Assembly: GCA_030618475.1 (NCBI GenBank)
Contig: JAUXDG010000144.1
Location: 1 to 7,057 of the forward strand
DNA from: Gammaproteobacteria bacterium
Lineage (GTDB): Bacteria; Pseudomonadota; Gammaproteobacteria; DSM-19610
Direction: 5' to 3'
DNA: 7,057 bases
Part shown: positions 1 to 7,048 of the stretch, piece by piece
How positions within the stretch are numbered: position 1 is the stretch's first letter
How the letters are laid out: each line of letters opens with the position of its first letter
Notes under the pieces: generated by a model
Databases searched by the model: none
What the model saw: only the letters and a program-made list of their open reading frames with translations
What the model was told of the DNA's origin: nothing
Made by a program: the position numbers and the translations under genes

Positions 1-22
1 GCCAATTGGACGCGAGCGCCAT
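1..22 (-). CDS. nuoM: Probable 5' end of nuoM (7 codons, cut by window edge)
   Basis: An ATG at 22-20 opens a frame reading MALASNW before the window ends. An in-frame TGA (28-26) lies two codons upstream, so this frame cannot begin earlier. The identification is inferred mainly from position: nuoM, an antiporter-like proton-pumping membrane subunit of complex I, normally follows nuoL, and a short N-terminus with Asn-Trp before the first helix is compatible with it. No strong ribosome binding site sits at the right distance. A purine-rich GGTGGGAAG (53-45) is better spaced for a competing ATG at 38-36 in another frame (MRPVNHGARVQL, also open to the edge). Only seven codons are visible, so homology cannot be shown. 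Confidence 0.35.
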
Positions 23-82
23 GGTTCACAGGCCGCATTACGTTCTTCCCACCAAATTCGAGGCATAGCCATCAATTAAAAA

Positions 83-109
83 CCTTTGTGTCCTTCGTGC
101 CCTTAGTGG
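83..109 (+). repeat. Three tandem imperfect 9-bp units (CCTTNGTGN)
   Basis: Three back-to-back 9-mers are visible: CCTTTGTGT (83-91), CCTTCGTGC (92-100) and CCTTAGTGG (101-109). An A-run (78-82) precedes them and TTGATAAAC follows. The array sits in the 99-base gap between the nuoL stop and the probable nuoM start, where complex I operons usually have little spacing. From memory, similar CCTTCGTG/CACGAAGG 9-mer arrays occur between genes in many unrelated proteobacteria; I cannot confirm that here. There is no coding potential across the gap, and no terminator hairpin with a T-run was seen. Function is unknown. Confidence 0.6.
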
Positions 110-121
110 TTGATAAACAAA

Positions 122-2083
122 TCAAGTACCCGGCGCAAACCAGATAAACCAGCTCAGTAACGCCAACAAACCAATAATCATGCTGAATGCATAGGTATAC
201 AGGTAGCCCGTCTGTAGTTGACGCACAATGCCTGATACCCAGCCCACCAGTTTTGCACTGCCATTAACGAGCAAGCCATCGATCAGCAACACGTCACCCA
301 GTTTCCACAGTGTCCAGCCGGTGCCTCTGGCACCGCCGGCAAACACGGTCTGATTGAAATCATCCGCGTAGTACTTGTTGACGAGCATTTTGTAGACATT
401 CGAAAAACGCCGGGCGGCCTGGTCGGCGATAGCGGGATTCTTCATATAGATATACCAGGCTGTGAATACGCCGGCCGCTGCCAGATAGACGGCGGGGCCG
501 CTCAGCGCATGCCCGACGAAAGCAATCGGTCCGTGAAAATGCTCGGCCATCTCGCCAATTACATCGTGCGCGGGCAATACGTGGATGACACCGTCGAAAT
601 AATTCCCGAACACGACCGGGTCAATCAGATAGCCGGACAGAACCGAAGGAATCGCCAGCAGGATCAGCGGCACGGTAACAACCCAGGGTGTCTCATGCAG
701 GTGCTCCCTGGTGTGATCGTCCATACGCGGTTTTCCGTGGAACACCATAAAGTACATGCGGAAACTGTACAGTGCAGTCACAAACACACCCAGCAGCACC
801 GCCCAGTAGGCAATACCGGCACCGGGCAGCTGCGAGTGGTGCACCGCTTCGATGATGGTGTCCTTGGAATAGAAGCCGGCAAAGAACGGCGTTCCGATCA
901 GCGCCAGCGAACCGACCAGGGAGGTAATCCAGGTGATGGGCATGTACTTGCGCAAGCCGCCCATGTTGCGCATATCCTGCTCATGGTGCATGGCGATAAT
1001 CACCGACCCCGCAGCGAGGAACAGCAGGGCCTTGAAGAAGGCGTGGGTCATGAGGTGGAAAATCCCGGCGGCGTAGGCCGAGGCGCCCAGTGCCACCGTC
1101 ATATAACCCAGCTGCGACAGTGTGGAATAGGCGATTACCCGCTTGATGTCATTCTGTACCAGTCCGAGGAAACCCATGAACAGCGCAGTAATGGAACCGA
1201 TCACCAGCACAAAACTCAACGCCGTCTCCGACAACTCGAACAGTGGTGACATACGTGCCACCATGAAGATACCGGCCGTCACCATGGTGGCGGCATGGAT
1301 CAGCGCGGATATCGGCGTCGGGCCTTCCATGGAATCGGGCAGCCAGACGTGCAGCGGAACCTGGGCCGATTTACCCATGGCGCCGATAAACAGCAGAATG
1401 CAGATCACCGTCATTGCCGACCACTGCGTACCTGCAAAGACTTCGATCGAGGCACCGGCCATCGACGGTGCCGCGGCAAATACCTCGGCATAATCCAGTG
1501 TATTGAAAACCGTGACGATGGCGGCGATACCGAGCAGGAAACCGAAATCGCCGACGCGGTTCACCAGGAATGCCTTCAGGTTGGCGAAAATTGCCGACGG
1601 GCGCTTGTACCAGAAGCCGATCAACAGATACGACACCAGGCCCACCGCTTCCCAGCCAAAGAACAGCTGCAGGAAGTTATTGGACATGACCAGCATCAGC
1701 ATCGAGAAGGTAAACAGTGCGATATAGCTGAAGAAACGCTGATAACCGGGGTCATCATTCATGTAACCAATGGTATAGATGTGCACCATCAGGGAAACAA
1801 AGCTCACCACCAGCATCATCAGGGTGGTCAGCTTGTCGACCAGGAAGCCGATCTGCATGTTAATCCCGTCCGACACCATCCAGGTGTAAACGGGGCCGTT
1901 GAAGGTCTCCGCGCCGTTGATAACAATATGATTGAACACCACCAGCGACAGCACAAACGATGTCGCCACGCCGAGTATGGTCACCCAGTGTGCGCCGCTG
2001 CGTCCGATCACCTTACCGAACAGACCGGCTGATATGGCGCCCAGCAACGGCGCAAGAACGATGGCTAGATAGACATTCTCCAC
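122..2083 (-). CDS. nuoL: NADH-quinone oxidoreductase subunit L
   Basis: NuoL is the distal antiporter-like subunit of the complex I membrane arm and one of its proton-pumping modules. The 653-residue protein is almost entirely hydrophobic helices, consistent with the family's 16 membrane segments plus the long C-terminal lateral helix (roughly residues 520-600). Key polar residues are present: E145 in GWEAVGLVSYLLIGFWY, K238 in GAMGKSAQVPLHVWLPD, H263 in LIHAATMVTAGIF, H343 and H347, K351 in THAFFKALLFLAAGS, and K408-D409 in FYSKDTI. These match E. coli E144, K229, H254, H334/H338, K342 and K399-D400. The start is GTG (2083-2081), chosen because MENVYLAIVLAPLLGA is the typical NuoL N-terminus and a strong AAAGGA lies 8 bases upstream. 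It begins 5 bases after the nuoK stop. The length is normal and the gene appears intact. Confidence 0.97.
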   Translation of the reverse strand: MENVYLAIVLAPLLGAISAGLFGKVIGRSGAHWVTILGVATSFVLSLVVFNHIVINGAETFNGPVYTWMVSDGINMQIGFLVDKLTTLMMLVVSFVSLMVHIYTIGYMNDDPGYQRFFSYIALFTFSMLMLVMSNNFLQLFFGWEAVGLVSYLLIGFWYKRPSAIFANLKAFLVNRVGDFGFLLGIAAIVTVFNTLDYAEVFAAAPSMAGASIEVFAGTQWSAMTVICILLFIGAMGKSAQVPLHVWLPDSMEGPTPISALIHAATMVTAGIFMVARMSPLFELSETALSFVLVIGSITALFMGFLGLVQNDIKRVIAYSTLSQLGYMTVALGASAYAAGIFHLMTHAFFKALLFLAAGSVIIAMHHEQDMRNMGGLRKYMPITWITSLVGSLALIGTPFFAGFYSKDTIIEAVHHSQLPGAGIAYWAVLLGVFVTALYSFRMYFMVFHGKPRMDDHTREHLHETPWVVTVPLILLAIPSVLSGYLIDPVVFGNYFDGVIHVLPAHDVIGEMAEHFHGPIAFVGHALSGPAVYLAAAGVFTAWYIYMKNPAIADQAARRFSNVYKMLVNKYYADDFNQTVFAGGARGTGWTLWKLGDVLLIDGLLVNGSAKLVGWVSGIVRQLQTGYLYTYAFSMIIGLLALLSWFIWFAPGT

Positions 2084-2088
2084 AGTGC

Positions 2089-2391
2089 TTATCCTTTCAA
2101 TCCATCCAGGTCATCGACATTGATCGTCTGGCGATTACGGAACAGCACGACCAGAATCGCCAACCCGATTGCCGCTTCGGCCGCCGCCACCGTCAGGATA
2201 AAGAACACGAACACCTGACCGGAGATATCGCCGAGAAAATGCGAAAACGCGATGAAGTTCATGTTGACGGCCAGCAACATCAGTTCGATGGCCATCAACA
2301 GAATGATCACGTTCTTGCGGTTGATGAAAATCCCGGCAACACTCAGCCCGAACAACACCGCACCTAAAATCAGAAAATCAGAAAGCACCAT
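2089..2391 (-). CDS. nuoK: NADH-quinone oxidoreductase subunit K
   Basis: NuoK is a small membrane subunit of complex I, homologous to MrpC, that forms part of the proton path between the quinone site and the antiporter-like subunits. The 100-residue protein matches the usual length of 100-102. Three membrane helices are visible at about residues 4-22, 28-48 and 59-83. The two buried glutamates essential in E. coli are at the same positions: E36 in LLMAIELMLLAVN and E72 in LTVAAAEAAIGLAI. The C-terminus NVDDLDGLKG is typical of proteobacterial NuoK. The start is ATG at 2391-2389. The 24-base gap after nuoJ contains no clear Shine-Dalgarno at normal distance (CGAAATATT directly precedes the ATG), so initiation may depend on coupling to nuoJ. 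Five bases separate its TAA from the nuoL GTG. Confidence 0.97.
   Translation of the reverse strand: MVLSDFLILGAVLFGLSVAGIFINRKNVIILLMAIELMLLAVNMNFIAFSHFLGDISGQVFVFFILTVAAAEAAIGLAILVVLFRNRQTINVDDLDGLKG
2092..2098 (-). promoter_or_regulatory. Ribosome binding site of nuoL
   Basis: On the minus strand this reads GAAAGGA, followed by 8 bases (TAAGCACT) and then GTG. It lies over the last codons and the edge of the stop of nuoK. It is the best Shine-Dalgarno match seen in the window and supports the GTG as the true nuoL start, since no ATG lies nearby in frame. Confidence 0.75.
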
Positions 2392-2415
2392 AATATTTCG
2401 ACGAAGAACCTGAAT

Positions 2416-3021
2416 TCAGTCCTTTGTTTCCGCCTCCATTTTCACAAGCCGCACACGGTCGGCACTCCGCACCTTGACCTGCTCGGCGGGGTTCTGCGTT
2501 TTGGTCTCCGGCCGCTTGCGCAGCGTCAGGGCTATCGCCGCAATAATCGCCACAACAAGAATGACGGAGGCAATTTCGAACGCGTAGACATAATCGGTAT
2601 ACAGCACACTGCCCAGCTCGCGGGTATTACTGTAATCCGCGGCATGCCGTGCCGGCGCGGGCATGCTCTCGGCATCGAAGTACTTGCTGCGCAGCACCAG
2701 GTACATTTCCAGGATCATCAAGGCTGCAACCGTCAATCCCACCGGCAGATATCGCATAAAACCTTCCCTGAGCGGTGCGGTGTTGATATCCAGCATCATC
2801 ACCACGAACAGGAACAGCACCATGACGGCACCCACGTAGACCAGCACCAGCGTGATTGCCAGGAACTCGGCTTCCAGCAACAGCCACAGCCCGGCACAGG
2901 TGAAAAAGGCCAGCACCAGGTGCAGTGCAGCGTGCACCGGGTTGCGTACAGTGATGACGCGCGTGGCGGCAAACACCAGGATCGCTGCCAACATATAAAA
3001 AACAAGTTTTTCAAATGCCAT
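2416..3021 (-). CDS. nuoJ: NADH-quinone oxidoreductase subunit J
   Basis: NuoJ (ND6-like) is a membrane subunit of complex I that links the quinone-site module to the pumping modules. The 201-residue length is usual. Five membrane helices are visible at about residues 5-22, 28-48, 53-77, 91-110 and 146-167. Helix 3, LVLVYVGAVMVLFLFVVMML, holds the Tyr-Val-Gly (Y62, G64) that forms the mobile pi-bulge in characterised complexes. NPVHAALHLVLAF near the N-terminus is family-typical. The tail after residue 168 is charged, ending in a basic VKVRSADRVRLVKM stretch, as expected for a soluble end. The start is ATG 3021-3019, with a weak GTGAG 8 bases upstream. Unusually, 106 bases separate it from nuoI. 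A short ORF ending 9 bases upstream could couple translation into nuoJ. Confidence 0.97.
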   Translation of the reverse strand: MAFEKLVFYMLAAILVFAATRVITVRNPVHAALHLVLAFFTCAGLWLLLEAEFLAITLVLVYVGAVMVLFLFVVMMLDINTAPLREGFMRYLPVGLTVAALMILEMYLVLRSKYFDAESMPAPARHAADYSNTRELGSVLYTDYVYAFEIASVILVVAIIAAIALTLRKRPETKTQNPAEQVKVRSADRVRLVKMEAETKD

Positions 3022-3030
3022 TCTTTTGAC

Positions 3031-3102
3031 TCACTCGGCAGCTCTGCCCGCGACAAAGGGCACTAAGCTCAAACAGGCAATAATTTTGTTGTCCTGTAAC
3101 AT
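3031..3102 (-). CDS. Possible 23-residue ORF in the nuoI-nuoJ gap
   Basis: An ATG at 3102-3100 opens a 23-codon frame ending with TGA at 3033-3031, just 9 bases before the nuoJ start. On the minus strand AAGG lies 8 bases before the ATG (AAGGTACGGAATATG), a good Shine-Dalgarno arrangement. The peptide starts MLQDNK, then has a hydrophobic stretch IIACLSLVPFVAG, and ends GRAAE. I recognise no family. It fills most of the unusually long gap and could be a leader that couples translation into nuoJ, a tiny membrane peptide, or chance. The degenerate 9-bp repeat lies inside it; a 9-base period keeps a frame open by itself, which weakens the coding argument. Confidence 0.2.
   Translation of the reverse strand: MLQDNKIIACLSLVPFVAGRAAE
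3051..3068 (-). repeat. Degenerate two-unit copy of the 9-bp CCTTNGTGN repeat
   Basis: Read on the minus strand, GCTTAGTGC (3068-3060) and CCTTTGTCG (3059-3051) are adjacent 9-mers. Each differs at one specified position from the CCTTNGTGN consensus of the array at 83-109. It is in the opposite orientation to that array. It lies in the only other long gap between the nuo genes here, which suggests the same type of element. With only two degenerate units, chance similarity is possible. Confidence 0.35.
3073..3097. other. Small imperfect hairpin in the nuoI-nuoJ gap
   Basis: ACAGGCAA (3073-3080) can pair with TTGTCCTGT (3089-3097) if the T at 3092 is bulged, giving eight base pairs around an 8-base loop. 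No T-run follows on the minus strand, so it is not a classical intrinsic terminator. It could be an RNA processing or stability element between nuoI and nuoJ, or fortuitous. It overlaps the start region of the 23-codon ORF. Confidence 0.3.
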
Positions 3103-3127
3103 ATTCCGTACCTTGGTGGTGACTAAA

Positions 3128-3616
3128 TTATCTATAAGGTGCATCTGCTGCCCGATCGGCGGCAATCTGCTCTTCGTACGTGTCACCCATGGCCAGCAGT
3201 TTTTCCTTGGTCATGATGTTCTCACCACGGTTTTCGAAGTGATACTCGTACACCCGCGTTTCCACGATGGAATCCACCGGGCAGGACTCCTCACAGAATC
3301 CACAGAAAATACATTTAAACAGATCGATGTCATAACGCGTGGTACGGCGCGTTCCATCGTCGCGCGGCTCGGCTTCGATAGTAATCGCCAGCGCCGGACA
3401 GACAGCCTCGCACAGCTTGCAGGCGATGCAGCGTTCTTCCCCATTCGGATAACGGCGCAAGGCATGCAGACCACGGAAACGGGGCGACTGCGGGGTCTTT
3501 TCTTCCGGGTACTGCACGGTGATCTTTTTCGAAAACAGGTGTTTCCCGGTCAGCTGCATCCCCTTGAGCAGTTCCCAGAGCAGCAGACTTTTTACATAGT
3601 GTTTTATCGCTTGCAT
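3128..3616 (-). CDS. nuoI: NADH-quinone oxidoreductase subunit I (two 4Fe-4S clusters)
   Basis: NuoI is the ferredoxin-like subunit at the base of the peripheral arm. It carries clusters N6a and N6b, which hand electrons towards N2 and the quinone. The 162-residue protein has two CxxCxxCxxxCP motifs: C63, C66, C69, C73 (CIACKLCEAVCP) and C102, C105, C108, C112 (CIFCGFCEESCP). An amphipathic N-terminal segment, MQAIKHYVKSLLLWELLKG, anchors it to the membrane. The frame is open 17 codons further upstream, to a possible start at 3667 inside nuoH. I chose ATG 3616-3614 because its N-terminus matches the family, and it follows the nuoH stop by 10 bases with a GAG 9 bases upstream. The C-terminus YEEQIAADRAADAPYR is typical. 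Length is normal, with all eight ligand cysteines present. Confidence 0.97.
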   Translation of the reverse strand: MQAIKHYVKSLLLWELLKGMQLTGKHLFSKKITVQYPEEKTPQSPRFRGLHALRRYPNGEERCIACKLCEAVCPALAITIEAEPRDDGTRRTTRYDIDLFKCIFCGFCEESCPVDSIVETRVYEYHFENRGENIMTKEKLLAMGDTYEEQIAADRAADAPYR

Positions 3617-3626
3617 GGTATTACGC

Positions 3627-4670
3627 TCAATCGAACCAGGGACCGAGACCGCCCACGACGGCAGCACCTTCTATCACCAGCCAGATAATGGTCAGCGGAA
3701 TAAATACCTTCCAGCCCAGACGCATGATCTGGTCATAGCGGTAGCGCGGGAAAGTGGCACGAAACCAGAGGAAAAAAAACAGGAACAAGGCGGTTTTCGC
3801 GATCAGCCACAGCATGCCCGGCACCCAGTCAAACATCGGCTCCAGCAGCGGGATTCCCTCAAACGGCGAAAGCCAGCCACCCATGAACAGCAGCGCTGCC
3901 AGGGTCGCGATCAAAATCATATTGGCGTATTCAGCGAGGAAGAACACCGCGAACGCCATGCCCGAATATTCCACGTGAAAACCGGCGACGATCTCAGATT
4001 CACCCTCCGCCACGTCGAATGGCGCACGGTTGGTTTCAGCCACACCGGATATAAAATAGATCACGAACAGGGGTAGCAAGGGCAGCCAGTACCAGTGCAG
4101 CACACTGCCCTGCTGTGCCAACACGATATCGCCGAGGTTGATGCTTCCTGCGGCCATGAGCACACCGACCAGCGCAAAACCCATGGCGATCTCATAGGAC
4201 ACGATCTGCGCAGCGCTGCGCATGGCACTGATGAAGGCATATTTCGAGTTCGACGCCCAACCGGCAATAATGACACCGTAGACACCGACAGAAGTCAGCG
4301 CCAGGATATACAACAGGCTGGCATCCACATCAGCCAGCACCAGACCGTCATCAAAGGGAATTACCGCCCACGCCGCCAGCGCCGGACCAATCACCAGGGT
4401 GGGGGCAATGACAAACAGGTAATGATTGGACTTGGCGGGAATGATGACTTCCTTGAACATCAACTTGACCGCGTCCGCAATGGGCTGCAGCCAGCCACGC
4501 GGCCCGACCCGGTTGGGACCGATACGCAGCTGCATATAACCGATAATCTTGCGTTCGGCATACGTCAGGTAGGCGACACAGAGCATCAACGGCACTACGA
4601 TGATCAGAATTTTGGCCAGAATAATACCGCCGGTGATAATCCAGTCGATGAGTGAGGTGGTCTCCGTCAT
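3627..4670 (-). CDS. nuoH: NADH-quinone oxidoreductase subunit H
   Basis: NuoH (ND1-like) is the membrane subunit that forms much of the quinone-binding chamber and the start of the proton path. The 347 residues match the usual 320-350, with eight predicted membrane helices. Both family signatures are visible: AERKIIGYMQLRIGPNRVGP (residues 38-57) and AETNRAPFDVAEGESEIVAG (211-230), which supplies the conserved acidic loop residues E212, D219, E222, E224 and E226. E160, in IVSYEIAMG, corresponds to E. coli E157 in the chain of buried charges. ATG (4670-4668) overlaps the nuoG TGA as ATGA, so translation is probably coupled. A purine-rich AAGAAGG (4681-4675) ends only 4 bases before the ATG. 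The gene is intact. Confidence 0.97.
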   Translation of the reverse strand: MTETTSLIDWIITGGIILAKILIIVVPLMLCVAYLTYAERKIIGYMQLRIGPNRVGPRGWLQPIADAVKLMFKEVIIPAKSNHYLFVIAPTLVIGPALAAWAVIPFDDGLVLADVDASLLYILALTSVGVYGVIIAGWASNSKYAFISAMRSAAQIVSYEIAMGFALVGVLMAAGSINLGDIVLAQQGSVLHWYWLPLLPLFVIYFISGVAETNRAPFDVAEGESEIVAGFHVEYSGMAFAVFFLAEYANMILIATLAALLFMGGWLSPFEGIPLLEPMFDWVPGMLWLIAKTALFLFFFLWFRATFPRYRYDQIMRLGWKVFIPLTIIWLVIEGAAVVGGLGPWFD

Positions 4671-7048
4671 GATGCCTTCTTAATCTGTACCGAACCGAAC
4701 GCTGCGCCGAGTTCAAGGGTGGTTTCGATGGCCTGCGATATCAGCACCGAGCCTTCAGCGATACTGTCATTCACAACGACATCCATGTCTGCATCCTCGT
4801 CACCCTGCAACACCACCGCCTTGTCACCGTCCGACAGGCCCAGTCTGGAGGCATCGGCAGGATTCAGACAAACACTGGCAACATCGGCATCGGGCGTTTT
4901 CTGCAGGGCGGTGGCACGGCGAACCATGCTATCGACGGCATACATGGGCAAATAATCGACGCGCTGCAAACCGCCGCTGCTTTCCAGGTAACCGACAAAC
5001 TCTCCACAGTGTGTGTTATTCACCGTGACATCACCGATCAGCTGGCTCAGAGAATCCCGAAGCTGTTGCGAAGAGGTCTGGTTAAATCCATCCAGCTCGA
5101 GCAGCTTACCCAGAACGCGTAACACTTTCCATCCGGGCCGGCTGCCAGCCGGCGCACGCGATACGGCGGCAAAGCTCTGCCAACGGCCTTCGCAGTTCAC
5201 AAAAGTGCCCGAGGTTTCGGAAAAACAGTTCATCGGCAGCAATACATCAGCGTATTCGCGCATGCGGTCCGTCATGTAAGGCGTCAAGGCGACGACGAGC
5301 TCGGCCTGCTGCATCGCGGCCAGTGCCTGGGCGCCATTGGCAAAATCGAATTCGGGCTCGATACCAAGCAGCAGATAGTTTTTCAGTGGCTGATCGATCA
5401 TCTGTGCAGCGTTCAAGCCAGGGTTTTCTCTGGCCTGACCACCGGCAGTACGATGGGGTAATACGCCGGCCAGGCAGGCACCGGCACTGTTGGCACCATC
5501 AGACAGAAAACCCAGTTTCGCCCCGCTCAACCCGGCAATCAGTACCGCCAGCGCACGCAGAGTGGAAAAGGCCGGATGCATGCCGGCACCCAGGCCGAGA
5601 AGAACGCTAGCCTGCCCCGCTTCACTCAAGGCAGATGCCATGGCCTGCTCGGTGGCATCAGGCAGAGTCTGATCGATCACCGATTGCAGCGCTTGCGGTG
5701 CACGTGCTTTTTTGCTCTGCAGCAGTGCCGCTGCCACACCGGCCAGCGACTGAACCAGCCGGCTCGGTGTCACGATGGTTTTGTGCACTGTTTTGAACGT
5801 ATAGGTGTAATCGACGGAATTGATAAACATCACGCTGGCGCCCGCCTTGGCCGCCTTGCGCAAACGGTGCCCGATGATCGGCTGGTCCTTGCGCGGATTA
5901 CCGTCAACAATCAGGGCGGCGTCAACGTTTTCAAGCTCCTCGATGCTCTGCCCCAGGAACGGGAACAGCGGCTGATCCTGCTGGCCGGTGAAATCGGTCT
6001 GGCGCAGACGATGATCGATATTGCTGACGCCGAGGCCCTCGGCAAGCCGGCTCACCAACACCTGTTCTTCCAGTGTGGCGCTGGGCGACACCAGAATTCC
6101 CAGCTGATCAGCACCCTGATTTTCGACGCGATCACGAAAGGCCTGAGCCACAACGTGCAGGGCTTCTTCCCATTCGACCGCCTGCCAGCCGCTGACTTTC
6201 TTGATCATCGGCTGTTCGAGGCGATCGGCGCTGTTCACACCCAGGTAGGCGAAACGGTCACGGTCCGACAACCAGACTTCATTGATGGCCTCATTTTCCC
6301 TGGGAACGGCACGCATCAGCTTGCCACGGCGCGTGTGCAGATACAGGTTGGAGCCGACACAATCATGCGCCGCTATCGAGGCAGCCTGCTCCATTTCCCA
6401 GGCGCGTGCGGTGAAGCGGAACGGCCTGGAGGTCAGTGCGCCAACCGGGCAGACATCGATGATGTTACCGGACAGTTCGGATTCGATGTTGTGCTGGATG
6501 TAGGTACCGATCTCCACATTCTCACCACGGCCCATGCCGCCCATTTCCTTGAAACCGGCAATGTGCTGCAGGAAACGCACACAACGCGTGCAATGAATGC
6601 AACGTGTCATATCGGAGGCAATCAGGGCGCCGAAATCCTTGTCCCTGACGACCCTTTTCTTTTCGCTGAAGCGGGAGACACCGCGGCCGTATTCCAGCGC
6701 GACGTCCTGTAATTCACATTCACCGCCCTGGTCGCAGATCGGGCAATCCAGCGGGTGGTTGATGAGCAGGAATTCCATCACCGCACGCTGCGCTTTTTTC
6801 GCATAGTCGGAACGGGTGCTGATCTTCATGCCAGCCATCACCGGCGTCGCACAGGCGGGCAAGGGCTTGGGCGCTTTTTCAACCTCCACCAGACACATGC
6901 GGCAGTTAGCGGCTACCGGCAGCTTGTTGTGGTAGCAGAAGCGTGGCACAGTGATGCCGTTCTCATCGGTCACCTCGATGATCATCGAGCCTTTGCGCGC
7001 CTGATACTCGGCACCGTCAATTTCGATGGTCAGCATGTCATCAGCCAC
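4667..7048 (-). CDS. nuoG: NADH-quinone oxidoreductase subunit G (Fe-S, N7-lacking type)
   Basis: NuoG is the largest peripheral-arm subunit and carries electrons from NuoE/F towards NuoI. From a GTG start it has 793 residues. The N-terminal 2Fe-2S domain has C38, C49, C52, C66 (N1b). H98, C102, C105 and C111 (HPLDCPICDQGGEC) bind N5. C150, C153, C156 and C200 (CIHCTRC ... CPVGAL) bind N4. A molybdopterin-oxidoreductase-like domain, not expected to bind Mo, runs from about 220 to 690, followed by a C-terminal beta domain. The N7 ligands seen in E. coli are replaced by A226, D229, S233 and S261, and the protein is about 110 residues shorter than E. coli NuoG. The start is uncertain: GTG 7048, ATG 7036 (residue 5), or a codon beyond the edge, since the frame stays open upstream (Pro-Asp-Ala before the GTG). 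Confidence 0.96.
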   Translation of the reverse strand: MADDMLTIEIDGAEYQARKGSMIIEVTDENGITVPRFCYHNKLPVAANCRMCLVEVEKAPKPLPACATPVMAGMKISTRSDYAKKAQRAVMEFLLINHPLDCPICDQGGECELQDVALEYGRGVSRFSEKKRVVRDKDFGALIASDMTRCIHCTRCVRFLQHIAGFKEMGGMGRGENVEIGTYIQHNIESELSGNIIDVCPVGALTSRPFRFTARAWEMEQAASIAAHDCVGSNLYLHTRRGKLMRAVPRENEAINEVWLSDRDRFAYLGVNSADRLEQPMIKKVSGWQAVEWEEALHVVAQAFRDRVENQGADQLGILVSPSATLEEQVLVSRLAEGLGVSNIDHRLRQTDFTGQQDQPLFPFLGQSIEELENVDAALIVDGNPRKDQPIIGHRLRKAAKAGASVMFINSVDYTYTFKTVHKTIVTPSRLVQSLAGVAAALLQSKKARAPQALQSVIDQTLPDATEQAMASALSEAGQASVLLGLGAGMHPAFSTLRALAVLIAGLSGAKLGFLSDGANSAGACLAGVLPHRTAGGQARENPGLNAAQMIDQPLKNYLLLGIEPEFDFANGAQALAAMQQAELVVALTPYMTDRMREYADVLLPMNCFSETSGTFVNCEGRWQSFAAVSRAPAGSRPGWKVLRVLGKLLELDGFNQTSSQQLRDSLSQLIGDVTVNNTHCGEFVGYLESSGGLQRVDYLPMYAVDSMVRRATALQKTPDADVASVCLNPADASRLGLSDGDKAVVLQGDEDADMDVVVNDSIAEGSVLISQAIETTLELGAAFGSVQIKKAS

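Noticed and set aside
23..121. A transcription terminator after nuoL
   Set aside because: No GC-rich hairpin followed by a T-run was found on the minus strand. The A/T-rich run at 71-82 has no adjacent stem, and the operon is expected to continue into nuoM.
509..2032. Several plus-strand open frames opposite nuoL (for example 509-1249 and 1295-2032)
   Set aside because: Their products are unusually rich in His, Gln, Arg and Asp, the mirror image of hydrophobic membrane codons on the other strand. No ribosome binding site or domain supports them.
3617..3667. A longer nuoI starting at 3667 inside nuoH (17 extra residues)
   Set aside because: The extra residues (MLPSWAVSVPG...) do not resemble NuoI N-termini, while the ATG at 3616 gives the typical membrane-anchoring start directly after the nuoH stop.
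3026..3688. A 220-codon plus-strand frame spanning the nuoI-nuoJ gap and nuoI
   Set aside because: It starts in the gap but runs almost entirely antisense to nuoI, which has all eight cluster cysteines. It has no recognisable domain and is best explained as a shadow.
5576..6712. A 378-codon open frame on the plus strand, antisense to nuoG
   Set aside because: It lies wholly within nuoG, whose frame carries complete, correctly spaced Fe-S motifs. Its product is rich in His, Gln and Arg with no recognisable domain, as expected from the complement of a GC-rich gene.
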